Shown here piece by piece: positions 13,952 to 25,500 of a stretch of 48,195 nucleotides of DNA; position 1 is the stretch's first letter; each line of letters starts with the position of its first letter. The notes beneath the pieces were generated by a model that saw only the letters and a list, made by a program, of their open reading frames with translations, did not search any database and was not told the origin of the DNA. The position numbers and the translations under genes are program-made. Source of the stretch: Plantago elongata (lineage: Eukaryota; Streptophyta; Magnoliopsida; Lamiales; Plantaginaceae); contig JAYMSP010000532.1 of NCBI GenBank assembly GCA_036897095.1, positions 1 to 48,195 on the forward strand. The letters run 5' to 3'.

Positions 13952-16900
13952 ATGGCTTCACGATTAGGTATACAGTAATTTGTTACTGATTAATCGATTT
14001 TCTGATGGAATCAATTACTATTTTATACATAAACACTTGATAACGGTGAAATTGCAGGTGATCTATGGTCGAAAATCATTGAAGAAGAACAAGAAGACCA
14101 AAACGAGCAGCTGTCACCGGAGCCTGAAATCTCTGTAGTTTATCAGCGGCCAAAACCTAGACCCTTGCCCCGAAAAGAAGTGCCGCCTAGGTACACTTCT
14201 CCTTCAGAGGATTGCTTATTCTTCTTTTAGCTGTTTCAATTTACTTAGCTGTTTTGTTTGTACATTGCAGGAGGCAATCGAATACGAGTACTTCGAACGA
14301 GAGCCGGAAGAGTCTAGCTCCTGTTAAGCGAATCAGCTGGGACCGTGCCCTCTCCACTAGGTAAGTGTCCACGGAGGGTTGGTTTTGTGGAGGCATAATG
14401 TGGTTTTATATTTCAGCAGATGCATTACTGTGTGTAGTTTTTATATAGGATCATTGGGCATGTAGAGATTTTGTTTTATGATTACTAATACAAAGTGGAG
14501 TAGATTTCGTAAAGCGTTGTAAATTACTTGGTACATTGATTGTACTATTGTAGGGCATGGTCAAGTTGTGTTAAGTACCCAATTCAAGATTCCTGTCTTT
14601 CTTGACTGAGTTGGTGCATTGTGGATGACACTAATGTCGGTCTTCCAGTTATGTGATCTCTATACATGAAAGGTTGAACTATGCTAGCTACTAAAGAAGT
14701 TCATTTTCAAATACAGAGGAAGGATAAGCGTTGCTGCCACTGCGTGTTTGGATAATCAACCACATCAAAGGAAACCTAGAAAGAATGCTAAACCACCACT
14801 TCCAAGAGTAAGGAAGTCTGCTATTATGAATTTATGCTTAATTTAACTTGCAAGTTGTCCCCTTGCTTCAAAAGTTTCATCCTTCAGGTGTGCTGTCGTT
14901 TTTTTCCTATTTGAATTTATGTTCATACTCCTGTTCCAAAAAAATATGAGCTCATGAGCTAATTTCATTACTTCTATCTACCATTAGCTTGTGTTCTGGA
15001 CATATTTACCCCTAATTATCACATGGTATATTTTCCAAGTTCAACTGAAAGAAATCATAACTCATAAGTACTGGTAGGATGGTGTATATAAACATAAATT
15101 GCTAAGAAAAAAGGTTTCTGGATACGTGTGTAAATATATTTTGAGCCTATCTATTTGGAGGACTTAAAAGACAGTAAGTATCACCAGCTGACCAGTGTAC
15201 TCAGAAGATAGCAGCTGATAGTTTATTTTGCCCTTTCTCACTTCTTTTTTTCTTTCTTTTTTCTCAACAGAGGAAGGCTTTACAACCTCCAAACTATGAC
15301 AAAGAACGAGAATATTTCCAGGAGGTAGATGCCTTTGAATTACTAGAGGAAAGCCCATCACCCAAAAAATCTGCTACATGGACAATGGGGACCACAGTCG
15401 AAGATGTGGTCATACCACACATATCTTCTGTATTACAAAAATGGCTGATCTCCAAGAAGCTAAACCGACCATATGGATTTCCCGGTTCACTTTCTAAAAT
15501 ATTGGAAACTCCCATGCTATCTAAGGATCCAAATTGCCAGGATATGTTTTCATCTTCAACGCTGAAGGATCTTGGAAGGGACTCTCTGGAACTTCATTCG
15601 AGATTGAATTCTATCCGAGGAACAGTCAGTTCGAGCCTCAACATTAAGCGTACCTGTGCAACTCCCACGTGGGAGACATCTGAAGATATAGAACTCGCAA
15701 TTAAGAATCTTTCGTTATCTCCTTCACCTGACAATCACTGCTGGAATTCTTTTTCAGCTCTTTTGAGTGCTTGTGAGCAGACAACCCCTTCTACATTTAA
15801 AGACATGTTACTGAGCTACTGGTTTGTTTCTCTCTTCGGACTTTACGAGCAATTTACTTTCCTCATCTAGCAAGCTAGATGTTCGTGTAAAGTTTTTAAA
15901 TGGTTCTTTGATGAACAGTTGGCTTTTGAAACCTAAATGCCAGCCTCATACTTCACCACTTGAATTTTATTTATTTACGTCTGAAATTGAAAATAATTTT
16001 TGAGATCATAATTAGATGTACATATATTTTGTTTTTCTTCGTTTAAAAACTTATGTACCTAGACACCACATTATTGGAAGGAGCTAGAAAGAATACAACT
16101 AGGTTAGGATGGCCATCAAAGTCACTCCAAATGGATTTTAATCATGAACAGGGGTGTATATACTGAACATAAAACAGAGCTGCCGTACTGTGGTTAATTA
16201 TTACATTCCAAGATTATATTCTAGAAAAAGAGGAAGGAAAGATTGATCAGCATTAGTTTCAAAGGATATTGAATTCTTTTGATCTACCATAGTTCATTTT
16301 GATCAGGTCTAAAGCTTAGAACTGAATTGGCAGAACATATCATGGTTATTGTTATTATCCATTTTAACTTATCTCAAAGTATAAGCTCCATTGTGCTAAT
16401 TGTGTTTTAGTCACTTACCTTTATTTTGTTGCCTTGCTCGGGAACAGCGGCCAAGAAAGTATTTCCAAGGTTGGAGAAGGAACATATGGAGAAGCTTTCA
16501 AGGTTGGAGACTATGTCTGCAAAATTGTCCCCTTTGATGGTAATTTCCGTGTAAATGGAGAATTGCAGAAGGTATAATCCTACTTAACCCTTTATTGGTT
16601 TAGACGTCAAGTAAGAAAGTTAAAGAAGACTGCTTTTCAGTTTGTCAAGGGCTGCATGAATAGTTTAGTTCCCTGAGCCGTCTAGGCTCTAGATGCTATT
16701 TGGCTCACAGATGTCTTGTCCTACATGTTTCCATCATTTCTCGTTTTCTCACTGGAAAGTAGCTGCATATATTATGAGCAGTTGTCCTTTCTGAGCGTGA
16801 TTAAGAAATTTTAAGGGTTCCAGTCTTTCTAATGTTCATTGGGAGCACAAGTGTCTGGCTGTTTGGTTACTGTCATTGATTGGAGTTGTTCAATTCTTTG

Positions 16901-18884
16901 CCTTCATGCTTCAGAAATCAGAGGAATTACTCGACGAAGTTATACTTTCCAGAACTCTTAATCACCTTAGAGGACATGAGGATCAAGTTTCTAATGCCTG
17001 CACTTCATTCATACAAACAGTAGAGTAAGTTCACCATCTAATGGCTGCACTACGTTCATCCAGAAACAACTCAATTATTTGATTGTTTTGACACCTAATC
17101 TGTGATTTCCAAATAGCAATTACTTGCATGAGATATGTCCTTCCCTTCCTATAAAACTTGTTTCTTGTATATGCGATTAAGTAAATTTTGATTGCATCAA
17201 CTGTTTCAATTCAAATATACTGACCTATACGGTACCATTCATGCCCATAGTTTGAGAGTGTGCCAAGGCCACTATGATTCTACCCTAATAAGTGCATGGG
17301 AGAATTGGGACGAGAAACATGGTTCAGAAAATGACCATCCTAGAGAATTTCCTGAAAATCAGGTAAGCTCTCATGTAATTGTCTCTGAGTTTGATTTAAT
17401 TGGTCTAGAAATAAGCAGATAATGGTAATTATATTGTCCATGTCAAGCTGTGTGATTCTGTAAATTGTTTGCAGTGCTATGTGGTGTTTGTTCTACAACA
17501 TGGCGGTCGAGATTTGGAGAACTTTGTGCTATTGAATTTTGATGAAGCACGGAGTTTATTAGTTCAGGTAAATACATGAAAAGATCTTATATATTGACCT
17601 GATCTGCATAACTGCATTCATTTCTATCTAGTCTACTGGTGATGATGTATATATTGCAGGTGACATTGGCTTTGGCTGTAGCTGAAGCTGCATATGAATT
17701 TGAACATCGAGATTTGCACTGGTAATTTCTATCGTTGCTTTAATTTGTTAGGGTATACATTTTTCATTTTTGCTTTCTTCAAGTGTTGTGCTGCTTATAA
17801 AGATTTTTTTGTGGGTTCTTTTGTATACCCTAAACAGGGGAAATATACTCTTAAGCCGGAAGGAATCTGCATCTCTTCTATTCGTTCTTGAAGGGAAAAA
17901 TGTACACGTCAAAACCTTTGGATTGCACATATCAATAATCGATTTTACCCTTTCAAGGATTAACACAGGTTTGGTTCCAGTTTCTTGAATATTTCCTTTT
18001 AAGTATATGGCCGAGTAATTAACTAGGTTGAATTGATTATATATCAGGTGAAGATGTCTTTTTCCTGGACCTATCATCAGATCCAGAACTTTTTGAGGGT
18101 CCGAAGGGAGACAAACAAGTAAGATAGCAAATCTAATCATTTATCTCGCACCTGAAACATTTCTGATGAATTGATCTTATTACAATGATAATTGCAGGCA
18201 GATACATACAGAAAAATGAGAGATGTCACACAGGAACATTGGGAAGGAAGGTAGATGTTTAGAATTTTGAGTTTCTTTTGATGTCATAATTGAGACATAA
18301 GTAGATTATTTGTGTACTCATAACTCATATTGCTAGTACTAGCCATCTTAAATTGTGCCCGAGTCATTAAAAACTCCATGGGTATATTTAAATCTGGGTC
18401 AAAGAAACCAATAAATGGAAATGTTTTGATTTACCGTGTGGAACTAAACCTTACTAACTTCACTTGAACCAATGAAGTAATGAACCCTTGCCTTATCATC
18501 TCTTAATACTAACGGTGATGTTGCTGTTGATTACAGTTTCCCAAAGACGAATGTGTTATGGCTGCAATACCTGGTTGACATCTTGCTATTGAAGAAGTCC
18601 TATGTAAGTCTCTCATGCCAACCACTTGATTTTTTACTTTCTGTCATGCATGCTAGAAGAGGTCTGTTTACTTGATGGACAAATGTTTCATTTCAAAACA
18701 CTTCGCTGTAAAACCATTCCAAATTTTAATCATCTGTGTTTGCCTTCCCTCGTTATTTTAGGAGCGGACATCCAAAGATGAGAGAGAGCTGCGTTCTTTA
18801 AAGAAGCGCTTAAATAGCTATGATTCAGCTAAGGAAACATTCTTGAAGGACTCTTTCTTCGCTGACTTGTTGGTTCATGAATGA
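13952..18884 (+). CDS. HASPIN: haspin-type serine/threonine kinase, full-length copy
   Basis: Haspin phosphorylates histone H3 at Thr3 in mitosis and so helps place the chromosomal passenger complex (family knowledge). Exons: 13952-13967, 14058-14190, 14271-14360, 14717-14807, 15271-15821, 16448-16571, 16915-17024, 17251-17362, 17475-17567, 17660-17721, 17838-17968, 18048-18118, 18198-18250, 18537-18603, 18762-18884; 608 aa, close to other plant haspins. The N-terminal half (1-293) is basic and low in known motifs. The kinase domain follows: glycine loop VGEGTYGEAF (302-311), ATP-binding Lys319, catalytic HRDLHWGN (Asp458), and IIDFTLSR (Asp496), where DFT replaces the usual DFG as is typical of haspins. 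The ATG matches the start of the second copy, followed by the same split codon at the first intron. All borders are GT..AG. It lies just downstream of the ABCG gene and 647 bp before its paralog. Confidence 0.93.
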
Positions 18885-19432
18885 AGAACCAACACCTGTA
18901 CACCATGATGGAGGACAATACCAATAGTCTCACTTGAATTGCCTCTGATATTGTGAGCGTAGAGTTGTATATAGTTCAGACTTCAGACAGTCTAATTAGA
19001 AGTCTACTTGTTTTGTATTCTCTCACTGTAGTGAACTATTACAAACATTGGATGAAGAATAACTTGTAACTTACTATCCCTTTGAGAAGGGATGTCTCAT
19101 TTATCGATGTAAACACTACTGGATGCGAATTATTTTCAGCTATCTCATTTATACAACTTAAATGGTAATTGAGGTTCCATGCAAATTTATGATTATGAGA
19201 ATTGATGGGCTTGATGCTAAATTTTATGTGAAAATAATTAATACTAGTATTTTCTTCGTCCGGAAACAAGTTTTCCACTTCAGACCTTTTGCAGTTAAAT
19301 TTTTCTAACTTTAATTACATTAATTTTAAATGAAAAAAAATATAAAATGTTTAAAATTTTTATACAATACAAATTTAGCCGCAGTTTTCCCAATTCAAAT
19401 CGGACAAATTGCAACTGGGGTGAAGATACCAT

Positions 19433-19440
19433 TTTCCCGC
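19433..19440 (+). promoter_or_regulatory. E2F-type site of haspin-2 promoter
   Basis: TTTCCCGC is kept 92 bp before the second haspin ATG, within a leader clearly homologous to the first gene (shared CGCTCATAC, CATTCGAATTCTGAAAAT, TAGTGTCG and TTGTCGGAAAAGCTAAAATGGCT). Relative to copy 1, about 59 bp (13850-13908) is absent, including the TATAAAA of copy 1. Confidence 0.55.
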
Positions 19441-19531
19441 TCATACCCATGAACTCATCGTTGACATTCGAATTCTGAAAATATAGTGTCGTTTCATTTT
19501 CCACCTGGGAATACTTGTCGGAAAAGCTAAA

Positions 19532-22500
19532 ATGGCTGCACAATTAGGTATGCACTATACGGTGGTTTGGTACTATTAATGGATTTTCATGGTGGAATCA
19601 ATTACTACTGAGTTATACATAAATGAATGCAGGTGATCTATGGTCGAAAATCATCGAAGAAGAACAAGAACACCAAAACGAGCAGCTGTCAGTTGAGTCG
19701 CCGGAGCTGGAAATCGCTGTAGTTTATCAGCGGCCAAAACAAGTGCACCCTAGGTAGGTAGTAGGTACACTTCTCCTTCAGACGATTGTTCCTTGTTCTT
19801 TTAGGTGTTTCTATTTGCTTTTGTTAGTTGTTTAGTTTGTGTTTTGCAGGAGGCAATCGAATATGAGTACTTCGAACGAGAGCTGGAAAAGTCTAGCTCC
19901 TGTTAAGCGAGTCAGTTGGGACCGTGCCCTCTCGACTAGGTACGTGCTGATGGAGGGTTGGCTGTGGTTGATTTTGTGTTGGACTTGGGGCGGAATGTGG
20001 TTTATTCGAGCAGATGCATTATTTGCAACATGCTTGTGTGTTTTAAGTCTTTTACTAGGATGATAGGGTATGTGGAGATTTTGTTTTTTGATTACTAATC
20101 CAATGTGGAGTAGCTTTTGTAAAGCATTGTGCGATTGGATAGTGTCCCAATTTACTCGAGTGTAATCATTTTGGTTAGCTGATTTGAATAAGGCTTAGAA
20201 AGTCTTACATCACTGATTTCATTAGGAAAGTGCTTCCCTTTTATTGATCCTTTTTAGTTTAAAGAGAAAAGAAAACACAAAGATTCTACTAGTCTTTCTT
20301 GACTGAGTTGGTGCATTGTGGATGACATTCATGTTGGTTTTCCAGTTATGTGATCTCTAGAAATGAAAGGTTGAACCATGGTAGCTACTAAAAGAAGTTC
20401 ATTTTGAATACAGGGGAAGGATAAGTGTTGCTGCCAATCAACCACCTCTTCCAAGAGTAAGAAAATCTTATATATTGATTAATTGAAATCTGTCACTGCA
20501 TTTCAAAATTTTCATATATCAGGTGTGCTGCCATTTATTTTCCTATTTGATTTTGTATATGTACTCCCAATGTCCCAAAAAGAGAGCTCATTAGCTCTTA
20601 ATTTTTGTCCTGAAATATGAGCTCATTACATTATTAGCTCTTGATTTTATACATGTACTCAGAAGAAGGTTTTTGGAAGATTGAGCTGTAATCAGTACTA
20701 ACAGTTTCGAGCTCTAATAACTCTCATTCACAGAGGAAGGAGAGGTCGCTGCACTGCAACATTGAGAATCAAATGGCCCCAAGGAAATCTAAGAAAAATG
20801 CTGAATCTCATAATCTACAAGTAACCCACCTCTTTCCAGCTATTTGTATACGAGTTTTGAATTTCGCCGTGTTGAATATTTCATTTCTTCTTTCATGTTG
20901 TGGGCTTGTAGCATCTGTACTCAATTTCGCGGGATGTGAATTAGGCAGTAGTTAGAATGTAGGATAGTCATTGAATATCCTAACTCCCCTTTTCTTTTTG
21001 TTTGTCTTCAACAGAAAAAAGACTTGCAGCCTCCCAAATTCGATTTATCTGAAGATATTGAAGCTGCAATCAGTAAACTATCTTTAGTCTCTACGGCTCA
21101 ATTACCTGAAGATTGCCGTCCAAAACCTTTTTCAGCACTCCTTACCCTTTGTGGGCAGACATCTCCTTCAAAATTAGAAACCATGTTTCCTTTCTGGTAA
21201 TCCTTTTAATATGTGCTCCTCGCTTATGAGTATTTTACTTTTCTCCCAATTGGTATTTTGCTCTTGCTTGCATATATTGGTTTCTTTTTAAACCTTGTTC
21301 ATGCAAATAGTTTTTTTTAGCATGTATGGATTGTATAAAACCCAATGTAAACTTAAGCTTGCGCCATATTACAGATTCCTCCCTACACTAGATTGTGTTA
21401 GGGAGAAATAGAAGATTGCAGTAGTAGTTATATTGAAGTCCTTAGACCTAGTGAAACTTAAATGTTTGGCAGAGTGTAAGTCTTAAGAATAACTGAAGTT
21501 TTGGTACTTGATTGTATATTTAGGTATTCTGTTTTATGAATAACTAATATATATAATAATCCCGACTTTTCTCCTCGTCTCTATGGAATATATACTATAT
21601 TATGTGTTAATCATGTTCCTTTGCTTTTACGGTGATGTTCTTAATAGTGACCAAGAGACTATTGTCAAGGTTGGAGAAGGAACATATGGAGAAGCTTTTA
21701 AAGTAGGTAACTTTGTCTTGAAGATCGTCCCTTTCGGTGGAGATTTTCTTGTAAATGGAGAACAGCAAAAGGTATTTATATATTTAGTTAGTAAGTTGGA
21801 CGTAACAAAGGCTCTAACTTTCAATATACTTATTATCTCAAGATAGGAAACACTTACTTAACTCATGTCGTCATTCCTTCATGTTGTTCAGGAATCACAA
21901 GAATTACTTGACGAAGCTGTACTCTCCTTCACTCTCAATGAGCTTAGAGAAAATGCTGGTCAATTATCTAATGCTTGCAATACCTTCGTACGAACAGTAG
22001 AGTAAGCATTCTCTACCTATACTCAAATGAATTATTGGTGCATTGACCAATGCAGTTTTTGCTGGAGATGGTCCAGGTCATGGTTTAGGAAATAGATCAA
22101 TGCAGTTTGTTGTTTGTTTACTCCCACTATATTCTCTGTTGTTGGAGGATTGGCTGCTCTATAATCAATTTGGTGTAACCTGGTTTAAATTGCACTTGCT
22201 GGTCTCAGATCTGTGATATAAAGTGCACCTTTTTCAGAATTTCTGCTGCTATGGTGGTAACCCTCACAAGGCCTGTCATTTTCTCTGCACCAAAACGGCA
22301 TTTAAGAAAGGCGGTTATAGTCACTTAAACTGAGCATATTGACTTCTCAACACAAATTTCATACGACAAAATGGTTCATGCATCGTAAACACTCTCATTG
22401 CCAGTAAACTGCAACAACTTCGGTCCTGAAGATTTATCTTTATCGCTCATGTTACAACTTCTGTTAATTCTTTTCTTTCTTGCTCTTTTTTCTTCACGTC

Positions 22501-25500
22501 TAGTAACAGAACAATCACATGTCAATATGTCATGCCACTTTTTCTCAACTTGAATTTACAGTAGCAAAATATTTTGATACTTGATCTGTGATTTCCAAAT
22601 GGTGGTTACTTGCATGAGATGGACTCTTCCGTTTCCATTAAATTTTATTTCGTCTACGTGTATTTAACAAAGTTTGGCACAGCCATTTCAATTAAAATGT
22701 ACTGATTACCTACGTAACATTCATTTCCATAGTTTGAAAGTGTGCCAAGGCCGTTATGATCCTGCCCTAATAAGTGCATGGGAAAATTGGGACAAGAAAC
22801 ATCATTCAGAAAATGATCATCCTAAAGAATTTCCTGGAAATCAGGTACCTGAAATTGTCTCCGAGATCGATGTAATCGGTTTACATTGAGAGCAGGACAT
22901 ATAGAGGATAATATGTTTCTTTAATACATTGTCAATGTCAGGTCGATTGATTTTGTAAATGGTTTGGTTGTTTGCAGTGCTATGTGGTTTTCGGTCTACA
23001 ACATGGTGGTCAGGATTTGGAAAAGTTTGTTCTCTTGAATTTTGATGAAGCACGGAGTTTATTAGTTCAGGTAAATATATGATATGAAATCATTTTTATA
23101 TTGACCTGATTTGCATTCATTTATGTCTTGTCTACTGATGGCTGCTTATATATTGCAGGTGACATTGGCTTTGGCTGTAGCTGAAGCTGCATATGAATTT
23201 GAACATCGAGATTTGCACTGGTACATCTATCATAATTCTAATTTGTTACTGCATATAGTGTTCTAGTTCTTCCAGTGTCTTGTTTCTTGTGAAGTTTCTT
23301 AACTCAGCTTGCCAAGGTCCAAAAAAATAAGAAAGTCAAGAATTTTATTATTTTTTCACAATTTTTTTGAGTTTTAACGGTTTGATCGGCCGAGTTTCAT
23401 AAAAGCTGCCGACGTAAATATTTTTCGTTATGGTTTTAATAGATTATGTTATTATTTCAATTTGTTCGGATTGAAAGTTACAATTAGGATTTAATGTATA
23501 TTCGTTTATGTTTTAAAAGATAATGTGATGGTTTTAATGCGTCGGGATTGTATCTTTCAATTATTGTTTTAATCTCATTTGTTAAATAGTTAATCGATGG
23601 TATGATGGTTCTAATGATAGTATAAAGTAGGGGTGTATGCGGGCGGGTACAGACGGTTATTTGCAAAATTTTCAACTGACCAGTCTATGGTGGGTACGCC
23701 AAATCATTAACCGCGACGGGTATAATTTTATTCTAACCGTCGCGGGTCGGTTGACTACTTTAAGCGGGTGGTTGACAGGCGGGTTGACGGTTTGTTAACG
23801 TATACAAAAAATGACATATATGACGCATTAAAAAAAGATACATTATACTTCCTAACCTCTAAGTCTACAATTAACTAAACAATAAAAGAAACATAACACA
23901 ATCTCAAGCATTAATATAAGTAGTCTAAGTACATAAAATTTCAAATACACAATAAGTTCATGAGTCGCACAAATTATAAAGGTTGTGACAAAAACTAAGA
24001 TGGCATTAGTTTGCAATCTATGAGTAAATGAGAAAACGTAAAATTACAACCTAGGAGTAAATGAATAAATGAAATCTATTACTGTTAATCTAATACAATA
24101 AAATGTGATACATACTAGTAACATATATAGCAGGCGGATGTGCGGGTTGGCGGTTGGTCAACCACCAAACTGTCACCCACCTGCTTAATAGCTGGTTACA
24201 AATTTATAATTCGTAGGCGATTTTTGACAAAAGTTATAACCGTCGATGGCGGGTAGTTAGTGGGCGGTTTGGCGGGCAGAGCGGGCGGTTATTTTTTATG
24301 TACACCCTTAGTATAAAGATAAATTGTTATAGTTTTAAGTGATACTTTAATATTAGTAAACCAACAATAAATAAGTCTACAAGTTTCATGTATACCATTA
24401 AAACATCAATAAATAAATTTAATATAAGCTACTTGCAACATTTAGATATTATAATATTGTTGATGCAAATACAAACTAAGTTATTACGATTAGACTTGTT
24501 GGTGAACTTAGAGACTCTGTCGTTTGTTGCCTCAATACTGCAGTGACACATTTGAGAGATATATCCATCAAACTCGCGATGTTATCATCGATCAATACCT
24601 GCTTAAAAGTTAAAACTATAATGATTCTTATTAAAACTAGCACAATCGTGCTAAAAATAATAAAAAAAAGGATAAACACGAAATACAAGCTTAAAAACAG
24701 TAACATTGATTCATAAAATTATAACAGTGTCTTCTAATATGATAGCAATACCTCTTATAACTATAACAAATCAGGAACATGCAACACGAGCTAAAAATAA
24801 TAAATTAATTCTTAGAATAATAACGATGTTTTTGAAAACAACAACAATGATTCTTAAAACTATAACAAAACATAATAATGCAAATGAGTTACATACAGTA
24901 ACAAAATAGGAAAACACAACACAAACTAAAAACGATAAAGTTGATGCTTAAAATAATAATATTGTCTCTTAAAACTATATCAATGATTCTTAAAATTATA
25001 GTAAGGCAAAAACATGCAACGCAATCTAGAAACAATAATATTAATATATAAAATCATGATATAGTCTCTTAAAGCTACAACAATGCCTCTTAAAATTGTA
25101 ATGGACATAACATGCACGACAAGCTAAACATAATAATATTGATGCTTAAAACTATGACAGTGACTCTTAAAAATATATCAATGCATCTTAAAACTATAAT
25201 AACGCAGGATTACGACATGAACTAAAAATTATAAAAATGATTGTTAAAACATTAAGGTACGTACAAATTTGATTTTCAAACGTGAACATATTGTCATGAT
25301 TGAATTTTAGATGTGGCGAGCAAGCCTCTTCATCATTCTGGATTTGTGAATTTGAACATTATAACTACCAGATCTGAAAGTTTTGAAGATCAAATCATGA
25401 AACACACACAAGCTAAAGACAGTAATATTGATGCTTAAAATTATAACATTGACTCGTAAATATATAACAATGTATCTTAAAACTATAACAAATCAGAAAA

